64,000 bases of DNA from an uncultured Opitutales bacterium (lineage in GTDB: Bacteria > Verrucomicrobiota > Verrucomicrobiia > Opitutales > Seribacteraceae): NCBI GenBank assembly GCA_905612515.1, contig CAJQSI010000016.1:1-64000 (forward strand), written 5' to 3'. Under the pieces are notes generated by a model that ran no database searches, was not told the DNA's origin, and saw nothing but the letters and a program-made list of their open reading frames with translations. Position 1 is the stretch's first letter, and each line of letters begins with the position of its first letter. A program made the translations under genes and the position numbers. Positions 1 to 9,222 of the stretch are shown here, in pieces.

Positions 1-1103
1 AAATGCTGCGCCTAAAAGGTTATCACACCGCAGCAATAGGCAAATGGCACCTAGGCATGCTGTACGACGGCGTAAAGAATTCAGGCAAGGTGCCGGTTGG
101 GGCAAAAATTTCCCACGGTCCCCTCGAGCGTGGAGGTTTTGACCAATTTTACGGGTTCCATCACGCCCGCCAAATGAACCTTTGGATTGAGAACGACAAG
201 GTGACCAAAAACCTCAAGCCGGATGAAATGCTTCCCATGCTCACCGCTCAAGCGATCAAGTACGTTCAAAGCCGCAAAGGGAACGAACAACCCTTCTTTT
301 TATACGTTCCATGGAATTCTCCTCACAGCCCGGTGGTGCCCACGAAGGAATGGCAAGGCAAGAGTAAGCTGAATGCCCATGCCGACTTCGTCATGCAAAC
401 CGACGACTCCTTCGGCCAGGTCATACAGGCCCTCAAGGATACCGGGCACTTCGAGAACACCTTGGTGATTTGCACCGCCGACAACGGCACCTCCGGTCCT
501 ACCTCCAAAATGAGTGACCTCATAAAGAAAGGCCATTACCCCAGCGCAAACCTCCGAGGCTCAAAGGCCGACATATGGGACGGTGGTCACCGTGTGCCCT
601 TTATCGCTTCCTGGCCCAAGGTAATCGAGTCAGGTCGGAAGACTGACGCCTTGGTCTGTCTGACGGACCTCATGGCAACCGCCGCCGACCTGACAGGTCA
701 CAAACTTCCTAAAAATGCAGCGGAGGACAGCCTGAGTTTCGCTAACATTCTGCGTGGTGAAGGGAAACCCGTACGAGAGAACGTCATACATCATTCGATC
801 GAGGGGCAATTCGCTATACGGGAAGGAAGATGGAAACTCATTTGCTGTCCCGGCTCAGGCGGTTGGGGCAAGCCAGGCACCAAAACTGCCCTCAAGCAGG
901 CGACCCAGAAAAAGCTCCCCTTCATTCAACTCTACGATATGGAACAGGACGTCGGGGAGAAAAAGAATCTGGCCGTCAAATCGTCTGAAAAAGCAACGGT
1001 ATTGCGAGCCCTGCTCGATCAACAGATCGCACTGGGCAGGAGCACTCCCGGCCCAAAACAAAAGAACGACGCCAAGATCGTTGTCGACAAGTGGAAGAAA
1101 TAG
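1..1103 (+). CDS. Sulfatase (type I), 3' part; 5' end outside the window
   Basis: This is the C-terminal part (at least 366 residues) of a formylglycine-dependent sulfatase, which hydrolyses sulfate esters in the periplasm or outside the cell. The frame is open from the first base, so the signal peptide and the C-x-P/S-x-R nucleophile motif lie upstream and cannot be checked. Visible family motifs are the GKWHLG box at the very start (Lys and His contact the sulfate), the TADNG metal-binding box in mid-sequence, and a GSKADIWDGGHRVP segment typical of the family's second half. The C-terminal subdomain has the usual layout ending in YDMEQDVGEKKNL, as in heparan/arylsulfatase-like members. It lies 62 bp before a second sulfatase on the same strand, probably in one operon. 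The substrate cannot be read from the sequence. Confidence 0.9.
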   Translation, partial: MLRLKGYHTAAIGKWHLGMLYDGVKNSGKVPVGAKISHGPLERGGFDQFYGFHHARQMNLWIENDKVTKNLKPDEMLPMLTAQAIKYVQSRKGNEQPFFLYVPWNSPHSPVVPTKEWQGKSKLNAHADFVMQTDDSFGQVIQALKDTGHFENTLVICTADNGTSGPTSKMSDLIKKGHYPSANLRGSKADIWDGGHRVPFIASWPKVIESGRKTDALVCLTDLMATAADLTGHKLPKNAAEDSLSFANILRGEGKPVRENVIHHSIEGQFAIREGRWKLICCPGSGGWGKPGTKTALKQATQKKLPFIQLYDMEQDVGEKKNLAVKSSEKATVLRALLDQQIALGRSTPGPKQKNDAKIVVDKWKK

Positions 1104-1165
1104 AATGGAGGGTCGACCACCTTCAGCGCTTGCCCCGCGAGGGAAAGCCATCTTCATTGTGAGCC

Positions 1166-2617
1166 ATGAGGATTTCTTGCCTCATTTCAACTCTGGTTCT
1201 TCTTTCAATCATCTCGGCCGAGGAAACAAGAAGAACCAATTTTATTGTCATTTTATCCGATAATCTCGGTTACGGGGACATCGAGCCGTTTGGGTCCAAG
1301 GTCCATCGCACGCCGAGCTTGAACCGAATGGCCAAAGAAGGCCGCAAGTTCACTCACTTCTACGTCACGGCGGGCGTGTGCACGCCTTCGCGAGCCAGCA
1401 TAATGACCGGATGTTATGCCCAGCGCGTCCAAATGCAGGCAAACCCGCGGGACCAACTTGTCCTGCGACCCATTTCCCCATACGGATTAAATCCCGATGA
1501 AATTACTCTCGCCGAAGTGCTGAAGAAGCAAGGTTACGCAACAACCATCATCGGCAAGTGGCACCTGGGCGATCAACCGGAGTTCCTGCCCACGCGACAG
1601 GGATTCGACTCGTTCTTCGGCATTCCATACAGCGACGACATGACGAAGGCCACGGGCGAACGCATCGGTTCACGAATGGACGGGAACAGGTGGCCTCCCC
1701 TACCCCTGATGGAAAACGAGGAAGTCATCGAGGCACCCGCCGATCGCGACATGCTAACCAAGCGCTATACCGAACGCGCGCTACAGTTCATTGAACAAAA
1801 CCAAAAGAACCCTTTCTTTCTGTACTTTCCGCAAGCGATGCCCGGCAGTACGGTGAAACCTTTCGCCAGCCCCAAGTTCAAAGGCAAAAGCAAGAACGGC
1901 CCATGGGGCGATTCAGTCGAGGAACTCGATTGGTCCACCGGCCAAATCCTAGACAAGTTAGTTGAGCTTGAAATCGACAAACACACCCTGGTCATCTGGA
2001 CCTCGGACAACGGCGCCCCCATGGCAAGGGACATGGACAGCCCCGCCCGAGGCACCAACAAGCCATTATTCGGCCGAGGCTACACAACCGCGGAAGGCGC
2101 TTTTCGCGTGCCGACGATCATGTGGTGGCCAAGCAAGGTGCCCGCAGGAACGACTTGCTCGGAACTGAGTACCACCATGGATTTCATGCCCACCTTCGCC
2201 CGCCTAGCTGGCGGAAAAGCTCCACAGGATCGCAAAATAGACGGACATGACGTTCGTGCGCTCATCTTGGGCGAACCCAACGCAAAAACACCCTACGAGG
2301 TTTTCTACTACTATCAGCTCGATCACCTGCAGGCCATACGCAGCGGACCGTGGAAACTGTTTCTTCCTTGGGCGAAAGCCAGTCGTCATCCGCGAGTCGC
2401 CAAGGGAGAGGCGGTAAAACCGCTTCTCTTCAATGTGGTGGAGGACATCGGCTCACAAGAAGACCTCAGTAATAAAGAGCCCGAAATAGTAAAACGGCTC
2501 ATGGCTTTGGCCGAACCCGCCCGAACCGACCTCGGAGACCTTGGCAAAGCTGGAAACGGTCAGAGGTCCATCGGGAAAGTGAGCGATCCACGACCACAAA
2601 CGTTGCCAAACAAATAG
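1166..2617 (+). CDS. Sulfatase (type I), exported
   Basis: Predicted exported sulfatase of 483 residues, a normal length for the family. An N-terminal hydrophobic signal peptide (about residues 1-18) is followed by the metal site SDNLGYGD (31-38), where the second Asp of the usual DD pair is Asn. The CTPSR signature follows, with Cys72 as the residue converted to formylglycine. GKWHLG is at 130-135 and TSDNG at 279-283. The CxPSR form implies maturation by a formylglycine-generating or anaerobic sulfatase-maturating enzyme, neither of which is encoded in this window. It lies downstream of another sulfatase and probably shares its transcript. The C terminus (about the last 20 residues) is basic and low in complexity. 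The substrate is unknown; the family assignment is secure. Confidence 0.95.
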   Translation: MRISCLISTLVLLSIISAEETRRTNFIVILSDNLGYGDIEPFGSKVHRTPSLNRMAKEGRKFTHFYVTAGVCTPSRASIMTGCYAQRVQMQANPRDQLVLRPISPYGLNPDEITLAEVLKKQGYATTIIGKWHLGDQPEFLPTRQGFDSFFGIPYSDDMTKATGERIGSRMDGNRWPPLPLMENEEVIEAPADRDMLTKRYTERALQFIEQNQKNPFFLYFPQAMPGSTVKPFASPKFKGKSKNGPWGDSVEELDWSTGQILDKLVELEIDKHTLVIWTSDNGAPMARDMDSPARGTNKPLFGRGYTTAEGAFRVPTIMWWPSKVPAGTTCSELSTTMDFMPTFARLAGGKAPQDRKIDGHDVRALILGEPNAKTPYEVFYYYQLDHLQAIRSGPWKLFLPWAKASRHPRVAKGEAVKPLLFNVVEDIGSQEDLSNKEPEIVKRLMALAEPARTDLGDLGKAGNGQRSIGKVSDPRPQTLPNK

Positions 2618-2802
2618 TCATCGGAAATCATCAAGGGCACAACAATGTCCCTGAAGCCAAATCCAAAACCCATCATGAATCTGAGATATTTCCTGTCCCA
2701 TTTCATTGCCATGTTTTGCCCATGCTCTCCAAAAGTTTAGTCAATGAAAACGCCTTTTTTTGAATTTGTCCAAATATTTCCATATTCGGATATAGTAAAT
2801 GC

Positions 2803-4851
2803 ATGAAACCCTCGCTCACCATAATTCTGGCACTATATGCATGTTTACCTCCAGCCGAGGCGGCAGAGAATGGGTTTAATGAAGTCCTCAAGCCAGCCTT
2901 CGCTCAAAACTGCGTCAAGTGCCACGGAGAGAAAGGGAAAGTGAAAGGCAAGGTGGACCTGCTTTCCTTGGAAACCGCGAAGGATTTGGAGGCGAACGAA
3001 AAATTACTGGGCAAACTGATCGAGGTGCTCGAGTTCGAGGACATGCCGCCCGAGGAGGAACCGCTACTGGATCCCAAGCTGCGCAAACAAATGGTCGGGG
3101 AACTGAAGATGGTTCTGCGCTCCGCCTTGAAAAGCAAAAAGGCCTTTACCCACACCCCGATTCGTCGAATGAACCGCTTCCAGTACAACAATGCGGTAAA
3201 GGACCTTTTCCAGCTCAAGGTGTCGGTTTTTCCTTTGCCCGAACGCATGCTGCGGGAGTACGGTGATTATTTCCAACCGAAAAAGCGGAAAATGCCAGAT
3301 AAAGTGAAGGTGGGCAGTCGCCCACTCGGCAAATCTCAATTGATCGAACCGCGGCTGGTGGGAGTGGATCCCTTTCCGCAAGACCTTCGGGCAGAACACG
3401 GTTTCGACAATCGAGGCGACCACCTCTCCCTCTCGCCACTTCTGATGGAAGCCTTCCTGAAGCTCAGCAGCTCGGTGCTGGAAAGCAGAAATTTCGACCA
3501 GAAGACTTGTGGCATCTGGAACAGTTTCTTTGTCTCGCCAAAGGGAGAATTCGACCTTGCCGAAGTAGTTCGGGAGCGCTTGCAAGGCTTTCTTATGCGG
3601 GCTTTTCGCAAACCGGTCTCTAAAGAATTACTGGAGCGCTATGTCTCCCACGCCATATCCCGCATCAAATCGGCAGACTCCTTCACGGAAGGCATGAAGT
3701 CCACCGCCACGGCCGCTCTCGCCTCCCCTCGTTTCCTCTACCTCTACAACGAAGCCACCGACAAGGATTCGAGTAAATCGAAAGATGACTACGAACTGGC
3801 TTCCCGCTTATCCTTTTTCCTTTGGGGCAGCATTCCGGACAGGGAATTATTGGAGATGGCGGATAGCGGGGAGCTCTCCGAACCGAAATTTCTGAATCAA
3901 CAAGTGGAGCGAATGCTGAATGATCGTCGAATGAAACGGTTTTGTGACAGTTTTCCTTCCCAGTGGTTGCAACTGGACCGAATCATTTCCTCGGTTCCCG
4001 ACGTAAATAAGTACGAGGAATTCTATTACGCTCCACCTAACTACAGAACCAGTATGGACATGATGCTAGAGCCTCTTTTACTCTTTGAGACGATATTGAT
4101 CGAGGACCGAACGATCATGGATTTACTCGATTCCAACTACACTTATCGCTCGAAACGATTGCAAAACTGGTACGGTGAAGAGTCAGACGGAAAATTAGGT
4201 GGACCCGGTACCATCGAGTTCAATCGAGTGCCCGTGCCCGACAGGCGCTACGGTGGAGTAATCACCACGGCGGCGGTTATGACAATGACCTCGGGCCCTA
4301 TGGAATCCAAGCCCATCACCCGCGGCGCTTGGTTGGCCGGTGCGATCTTCAACGATCCTCCCGAGCCTCCTCCAGCCGATGTTCCGCCGCTTAAGAAAGA
4401 AGATGAGGTTAAGAATCTCACGGTTCGTGAACGTTTCAAGGTCCATCGAGAAGATGCCACCTGCGCCGGTTGTCACGCCAAGCTCGATCCCTTGGGATTT
4501 GCCTTGGAAAACTTCGACGCCGTTGGGCGATGGCGCGACCAGTATGAAAACGGGCGCAAGGTGGACATGAAGGGCGTCCTTTTTCGGAAACATAACTTCA
4601 GCGACGTAATTGAGTTCAAGGACGCCATCCTGGCAGAAAAAAGACGCTTCACCCGTGCCTTGGCCAGCCACTTGCTGTCCTTTGCCTTGGGCCGTGAAAT
4701 CAGCGTCACCGATTTCCCCGCGATTGAAAGGATCATAGAGAAAACCGCCGCCGCCGATTACAGGATGCGGGAAATGATCCACCTCGTCACTCAAAGCGCT
4801 CCCTTCCTCACCGCATCGAATCCCGATCGAAAAAAGAGCCTCGAAAAATAG
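2803..4851 (+). CDS. Planctomycete-type cytochrome c, DUF1587/1595/1592/1588/1585 architecture
   Basis: A 682-residue exported protein with a signal peptide (about 1-21) and two c-type heme motifs: CVKCH (37-41) in an N-terminal cytochrome-like domain, and CAGCH (554-558) inside the DUF1588 region next to the LDPLGFALENFD segment typical of it. Between them are regions matching DUF1587 (RRMNRFQYNN, about 123-180), DUF1595 (FRKPVSKELLERY, about 262-325) and DUF1592 (LASRLSFFLWGSIPD, about 330-450). The C-terminal DUF1585 (about 590-665) is of the type found after them. The family is widespread in Planctomycetes and Verrucomicrobia. A periplasmic redox role is inferred from the hemes, but no substrate is established. 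It is followed after 28 bp by a DUF1552 gene, its usual partner. A weak sigma-70-like pair (TTGTCC at 2766, TATAGT at 2791, spacing 19) lies just upstream. Confidence 0.93.
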   Translation: MKPSLTIILALYACLPPAEAAENGFNEVLKPAFAQNCVKCHGEKGKVKGKVDLLSLETAKDLEANEKLLGKLIEVLEFEDMPPEEEPLLDPKLRKQMVGELKMVLRSALKSKKAFTHTPIRRMNRFQYNNAVKDLFQLKVSVFPLPERMLREYGDYFQPKKRKMPDKVKVGSRPLGKSQLIEPRLVGVDPFPQDLRAEHGFDNRGDHLSLSPLLMEAFLKLSSSVLESRNFDQKTCGIWNSFFVSPKGEFDLAEVVRERLQGFLMRAFRKPVSKELLERYVSHAISRIKSADSFTEGMKSTATAALASPRFLYLYNEATDKDSSKSKDDYELASRLSFFLWGSIPDRELLEMADSGELSEPKFLNQQVERMLNDRRMKRFCDSFPSQWLQLDRIISSVPDVNKYEEFYYAPPNYRTSMDMMLEPLLLFETILIEDRTIMDLLDSNYTYRSKRLQNWYGEESDGKLGGPGTIEFNRVPVPDRRYGGVITTAAVMTMTSGPMESKPITRGAWLAGAIFNDPPEPPPADVPPLKKEDEVKNLTVRERFKVHREDATCAGCHAKLDPLGFALENFDAVGRWRDQYENGRKVDMKGVLFRKHNFSDVIEFKDAILAEKRRFTRALASHLLSFALGREISVTDFPAIERIIEKTAAADYRMREMIHLVTQSAPFLTASNPDRKKSLEK

Positions 4852-4879
4852 AAATTTGTACTTAGATTGAAATAAGATC

Positions 4880-6271
4880 ATGAGACAAGTGGCCAGACGA
4901 TCTTTTCTGCGAGGTATAGGCGGAACCACCTTAGCACTGCCTTGGATGGAAAGCCTAGGCGTCGCTACCGCCACTACACCCAAACAGCGAATTGCTTGGT
5001 TCTACGTTCCCATCGGCGTGGTGCGGCGTGGCTTCTTCCCCGGTGAATCCGAGGCAAATATCCCCAGATTCTCGGGCAGTAGGAAAGAAATTTTGCAGAA
5101 CGTCAAAAGTCCTTTGGGCCTGAATCCGCTCGAATTGACGTCTACTCAGAAGCCATTGGAACGGGTGAAGGATAAAATCACCTTCATAACCGGCATGGAT
5201 CGAGCGTTTCAGGAAGGCACCGACGTGCACGCTCAATGTGCCTCCTGCTTCCTCAGTAGTGCCCCACCCTACACTGTTACGCAGTCAGCTTATCCCTTGG
5301 CTCGGACCTTGGATCACGTCCTAGCCGACAAAATTGGGCAGAACACCCCTTTCAAGACCTTGGAGTTCAGTTGCAACAGTCACAACGACAACAAGGAGTC
5401 GATCTACTTCGATAACATATCATGGTATGGGACGGAGCACGTCGCACCCTCCATGCGCGATCCGCGCAAGGCCTATCGCCGACTGTTTGCGACCCAAGAA
5501 ATCAACGCGTCGAGGAACATCACGGACCTCGTACTGGAAGACGCCCGCTCCATGCAACGTAACCTCGGCTATGCGGACAGGGAAAAATTCAGTGAATACT
5601 TCGACTCCATCCGAACCATCGAGACGCAAGTGGAAAGGTTGGAGGACCTGAAGGACGAACTGTCCAAGGTCAAGTTTGCCGAACCCGCAGATGCGTATCT
5701 GCCTCGCGGAGAGTACATTCGATTGATGGGAGACCTCATGGTGGTCGCCCTTCAGACCGGTCTCACCAACATCGCCACTTTCATGATCGGACCCGAGCGC
5801 TGGGATACGCCTTACATGTTCGAAACCTTGTTCGACAAACCCCGCAGCCACCACCAAATGTCCCACAACCAAGGGAAGTTCATCGACGACTTGCTCAAGG
5901 TGGATCGCTTCCACATGGAGCAGTTTGCCTACCTAGTTGAAAAAATGGACTCCATCGAGGAAGCCAACGGCACCTCTCTGCTGGACAATACAATTTTCAC
6001 ATACGGCTCCGGTCTGGGCGACGGAGCCACTCACCAGTACAGTTCTTTACCGATCATCGTGGCTGGGTCCGGCGGAGGGAAACTAATCACCGGGAAACAC
6101 CTGAATCTTGCCAATCAATCGATTCCCGATCCTGCGAAAGAGCGAAAATACTCCCAACCCACCAATGGACTGTCGTTGAACAACCTTTGGCTCACCCAAG
6201 CAAAGGCCTTGGGCCTGAAATTGGATCGATTTGCCGATAGCACGGGCGAAATCGGTCAATTGCTGGCCTAA
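4880..6271 (+). CDS. DUF1552 domain protein, Tat-type signal
   Basis: A 463-residue DUF1552 protein. The N terminus has a twin-arginine-like signal (RRSFLRGIGG followed by a hydrophobic stretch ending near residue 33), suggesting export in folded form. The rest is one domain with family features such as WFYVPIGV near residue 40, FITGMD, and an SHNDNKESIYFDNISW segment around 180. A second conserved block follows around 315-330, with an HHQMSHN motif that could bind metal. DUF1552 genes habitually follow DUF1592-type cytochromes in PVC bacteria, and this one starts 28 bp after such a gene, so the two are probably co-transcribed and functionally linked. No biochemical function is established for the family. 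DUF1552 and DUF1501 are often considered distantly related to the alkaline phosphatase/sulfatase fold. Confidence 0.92.
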   Translation: MRQVARRSFLRGIGGTTLALPWMESLGVATATTPKQRIAWFYVPIGVVRRGFFPGESEANIPRFSGSRKEILQNVKSPLGLNPLELTSTQKPLERVKDKITFITGMDRAFQEGTDVHAQCASCFLSSAPPYTVTQSAYPLARTLDHVLADKIGQNTPFKTLEFSCNSHNDNKESIYFDNISWYGTEHVAPSMRDPRKAYRRLFATQEINASRNITDLVLEDARSMQRNLGYADREKFSEYFDSIRTIETQVERLEDLKDELSKVKFAEPADAYLPRGEYIRLMGDLMVVALQTGLTNIATFMIGPERWDTPYMFETLFDKPRSHHQMSHNQGKFIDDLLKVDRFHMEQFAYLVEKMDSIEEANGTSLLDNTIFTYGSGLGDGATHQYSSLPIIVAGSGGGKLITGKHLNLANQSIPDPAKERKYSQPTNGLSLNNLWLTQAKALGLKLDRFADSTGEIGQLLA

Positions 6272-6379
6272 ATCCTGAAACCGAAAAGCTCTGTTTGCGT
6301 TTTGGACACACCTTTACGTGGACAAGAAGCTTAAATTTTCTGATAATCAGACTACCGCATCCCAGTACGAAAATACCCC

Positions 6380-7081
6380 ATGAGACCGACCTACTTAATC
6401 ATCCTTATATTCGCCTTCGGTTACGGTAGTTCGAGCAAACCTAGTCCAGATGCTTTGCCAGCTGCCTCGGAAAAGGTGACCGAAACTAACCCAAAGAAAC
6501 CGAGATCTGACGTTTCCAAGGAGAAACGCCCGAACATCGTCTTCATGTTTTCCGACGACCATTCCTACGAGGTCGTATCCGCTTACGGCGGTCGCCTTAA
6601 GGATATCGCCCCCACGCCTAATTTAGACCGTATCGCAAATGAGGGCATCCGCTTCGACAATTGCTTTGTCACCAATGCCCTCTGCGGACCTAGTCGCGCC
6701 GTGATCCAAACGGGCAAGCATTCTCACCTGAATGGGTTCATGGAAAACGAGCACCGTTTCGACGGAAACCAGCAAACCTTCCCAAAGCTCCTGCAAAAAG
6801 GCGGATACCAGACTGCGGTCATAGGAAAATGGCATCTAGGTACGGACCCCCAAGGTTATGATTTCTGGAACGTATTGCCCGGGCAAGGTACCTATTACGC
6901 ACCGGACTTCAGGACTCCCAAGGGATTGGTTGCCGGCACACCCGGCGAATACGTCACTGAAGCCGTTGTAAGCAAATCAATAGACTGGCTGAAGAAAGAC
7001 AGGGACAAGGACAAGCCGTTCATGCTGATGGTGCAGCACAAGGCGCCGCATCCCCAGAAAAATAAGAACGTTTCCGCGTAG
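6380..7081 (+). pseudogene. 5' fragment of a disrupted sulfatase-DUF1080 fusion gene
   Basis: First 225 or so residues of a type I sulfatase. Visible are a signal-like hydrophobic N terminus, the FSDDHSYE metal box (57-64), CGPSR with nucleophile Cys102, and [15 protein letters not shown]. Homology stops at the block reading VQHKAPH, normally followed by the strand leading into an IPEPxNLFDDY segment. Here it runs into unrelated sequence (PQKNKNVSA, stop at 7081). The continuation, including [14 protein letters not shown], resumes 2.5 kb downstream near 9601. The gene has therefore been split by an insertion at about 7050. The fragment lacks the second half of the catalytic domain and should be inactive even though the nucleophile motif is intact. 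Confidence 0.85.
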
Positions 7082-7383
7082 TTCACCCAACCACGGTCAA
7101 GGAAGAGTCCACCCATGCGAGGGTCCTTGAATGGAACCATGAGCAGCATGAAAAGAATAGTTATGCCTGCGCCGACCAGTAAACTTTTTCCAAAATTGAC
7201 GTTGGCGTGATCCTTTTCCTCCCAGCCTTTACGAGCGGGTTTTTGGTTTCCTGTTCCAGTTGGTGGAGTGGTCGCTTCTGGGATTTGGAATCGGTTTTGG
7301 CAAGCTGGGCACTGGACTTGTTGGCCGATGTGTTCCTGAGTGACATTGAGCGCGGTGCTACAGTGTGGACATGAGATTTGCAT
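6895..7383 (-). pseudogene. Truncated zinc-ribbon membrane protein (MotA/TolQ/ExbB-like N terminus)
   Basis: The frame starting at 7383 encodes an N-terminal zinc ribbon (CPHC, then CPAC 17 residues later, followed by the FQIP typical of MJ0042-type ribbons). A Pro/Thr-rich linker, a transmembrane helix (about residues 67-85) and a [15 protein letters not shown] segment follow. In PVC bacteria this layout precedes a MotA/TolQ/ExbB proton-channel domain (from memory of the family). Here the homologous part ends at about position 7050. From there to the stop at 6895 the frame only reads the antisense of the broken sulfatase. The gene thus lost its 3' end at the left border of the inserted segment. 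The start at MQISCPHC (7383) is preferred over an ATG at 7437, because the latter lies inside a terminator hairpin. Confidence 0.65.
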
Positions 7384-7430
7384 AATAGTCGGCAGGGCGT
7401 TGGATAGAAGTGAAAGAGATAGATAATAAC

Positions 7431-7464
7431 TTCTCATAACAACTGCTACCAGTTGTTATGAGAA
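7431..7464 (-). terminator. Perfect 15-bp stem-loop after the PhoD-like gene
   Basis: Positions 7431-7445 and 7450-7464 are perfect reverse complements (15 bp) around the 4-base loop CTAC. The hairpin begins 4 bp past the stop codon of the minus-strand phosphodiesterase gene and ends about 47 bp before the start codon of the zinc-ribbon remnant. The bases after it on the minus strand are T-rich (GTTATTATCT) but not a clean U tract. This fits a factor-independent or hairpin-stabilised transcript end for the phosphodiesterase; a role as a transcript-processing hairpin is equally possible. Confidence 0.6.
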
Positions 7465-7467
7465 TCT

Positions 7468-9222
7468 TTATGGAGTGAGCTGACTCAGAGTAATTTCGAC
7501 GCTGTGGATAGCTTGGCCATTCTTGTTCATGAAGGAAGCTTTGAGTGTGGGATCTTTGCTCTCGTGATCGATATCTATCAGCAGCAGGGTGTTCTTTTCC
7601 AGCGCCGACCATTTTAGATCGGGGTGCTCGACGTTGAGTGACTTGATGGTGGATCCGTGCATCGGCGAACTGATGAATTGGTAGAGCGGGTAACCGACGT
7701 GTTTGTCGGGATACTTGAGTAAGCGGCTGACGTGAATGTCGCCACCCAGCAGGCTGACTCCACTGATCTTTTCTTTACGGATCCATTCGAACAGGGCTTT
7801 TCTTTCGGTGCTATAGGTTTCCCAATCGTCCTTTTCCTGGTTTTGCTTGTCGTCCCAGATGATGCCGCAGGCGAGGATCTTGAAGGAGGCGGTCGAGGCT
7901 TTGAGTTCCTTCTTCAGCCATTGCCACTGCGCTTTGCCCAGCAAGGTTTTCTGCTTGGGGTCAATTTGCGATTTGCCGGTGTAGGAAAACCAGCGAGCAT
8001 CAATGACGAAGACTTCGACCGGGCCGGTGCGCACTTTGGTATAAATGCCATTGCCCTTATTGTCGCCGTAGCCGAATTGCGGGCGGTACTCCTTGAAGGA
8101 TTTGATGCTGTTGTTCTTTTGGGGGAAAAGGCCGTCGCTGTCATTCAGGCCGAAGTCGTGGTCGTCCCAGGTGCCTACGTAAGGGGTCGATTTCAATACC
8201 TCTGCGAACGAGGGAATGCGCAGGAATTGGCGGTGCGAATGTCGCTGCACCTCGAGGGCGCCGTGGTCGATGTAGGGAGTGTCGCCCATGAAATAGATCA
8301 AGTCCGGCTTCAATCCCGCTATCGATTTGTATAAGGGGCTTTCTTCGATGTCCGCACAGGAGCCGAATAAGAGGCGCGTTTTGCCCTTGTTCTCTGCATG
8401 CGTGCTTGTGAAATGATAGTCAGCACCGGAAATTTTCAGACCATTGCCCTCGACCTCATAGGAATAAGATTGCCCTGGCTTCAGTTTCAATACTTTCCAA
8501 TTGATTGTTAGGTCGTCCTTTTCCGTCGCCGAGAGTTGCTCTTGCCAAACGATGTTTTTGCCGGCGTCTCTGACTGTTAGTTTGTAGCTGCCGGTCTGCG
8601 GTGCACGCATCCAGATGCAGGTCTTGTCGGCGTCCACTTGACCGATGTATGGACCAATCGTCTTGTCGGCGGCCGTCAGAGCGTTTTTCTTGGCCAAACT
8701 TGCCTTGTCGAGAGTCGCTACCTGTTCTTCGTTCAGAGCGAAATCCAGCGCATAAACCTTACTCACTTTAAGTTTGCCGAAATCGACTTCACTGAAGTGG
8801 CGCAGCATCGGCGATGCGTGGCGGTGGGGGGAGTCAAATCCGCGTTCTCCCGCAACTTTGCCGTTGATGAAGATCTGCAGCGTTGCTTTCACACCTGCTG
8901 ATTTCCAGCAGAGAAGAATAGCATTCACGCCCTTGTTTAGCTTGACCTGCAAAGGCTTCGATTTATATCGATAAGGGCTGGCCTGCAGCTGAAGACCGGC
9001 CTCTTTCCCATTAGAAACCGCAATGCTGAACGCGTCGTTGTCGGTGGTAATATCTCCGCTCGCATCGGCGTCGATCGTGAAGCCCAGACTAAACTCATTG
9101 CGAAATTGCGGCTGATAAAAATCATTGCTCAGCTTCTGTTGCTTTAATTCCGTTGCGCCGCAGGCTATTTGCGGGCAGATCAGCCCACTGGCACTAACGA
9201 GTATCATCTTGCGGCGCGTCAT
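7468..9222 (-). CDS. PhoD-like metallophosphatase/phosphodiesterase with N-terminal LamG-like domain
   Basis: A 584-residue exported protein read from the ATG at 9222 (MTRRKMILVSASG), which has an AAGAAG stretch upstream. A start at 9240 is also possible; the frame is open to 9351 but the extra residues look non-coding. After a signal peptide comes a concanavalin/LamG-like beta domain (about 30-175), then a PhoD-type fibronectin-like strand region (about 190-275). The metallophosphatase core follows, with GSCAD, GDTPYID (313-319), WDDHD (352-356) and, near the C terminus, GGDIH. These are the metal-ligand motifs of PhoD alkaline phosphatases, which hydrolyse phosphomono- or diesters using Fe/Ca. 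The gene lies opposite to its surroundings inside the segment that interrupts a sulfatase gene, so it was probably relocated here. It appears intact. Confidence 0.9.
   Translation of the reverse strand: MTRRKMILVSASGLICPQIACGATELKQQKLSNDFYQPQFRNEFSLGFTIDADASGDITTDNDAFSIAVSNGKEAGLQLQASPYRYKSKPLQVKLNKGVNAILLCWKSAGVKATLQIFINGKVAGERGFDSPHRHASPMLRHFSEVDFGKLKVSKVYALDFALNEEQVATLDKASLAKKNALTAADKTIGPYIGQVDADKTCIWMRAPQTGSYKLTVRDAGKNIVWQEQLSATEKDDLTINWKVLKLKPGQSYSYEVEGNGLKISGADYHFTSTHAENKGKTRLLFGSCADIEESPLYKSIAGLKPDLIYFMGDTPYIDHGALEVQRHSHRQFLRIPSFAEVLKSTPYVGTWDDHDFGLNDSDGLFPQKNNSIKSFKEYRPQFGYGDNKGNGIYTKVRTGPVEVFVIDARWFSYTGKSQIDPKQKTLLGKAQWQWLKKELKASTASFKILACGIIWDDKQNQEKDDWETYSTERKALFEWIRKEKISGVSLLGGDIHVSRLLKYPDKHVGYPLYQFISSPMHGSTIKSLNVEHPDLKWSALEKNTLLLIDIDHESKDPTLKASFMNKNGQAIHSVEITLSQLTP

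Noticed and set aside
4195..4983. Minus-strand 262-residue ORF
   Set aside because: Antisense of the DUF1592/1588/1585 cytochrome and the start of the DUF1552 gene, with low-complexity composition typical of a shadow ORF.
7732..8334. Plus-strand 200-residue ORF
   Set aside because: It is the antisense of the PhoD-like gene, whose metal motifs are clear, and it has no recognisable domain.
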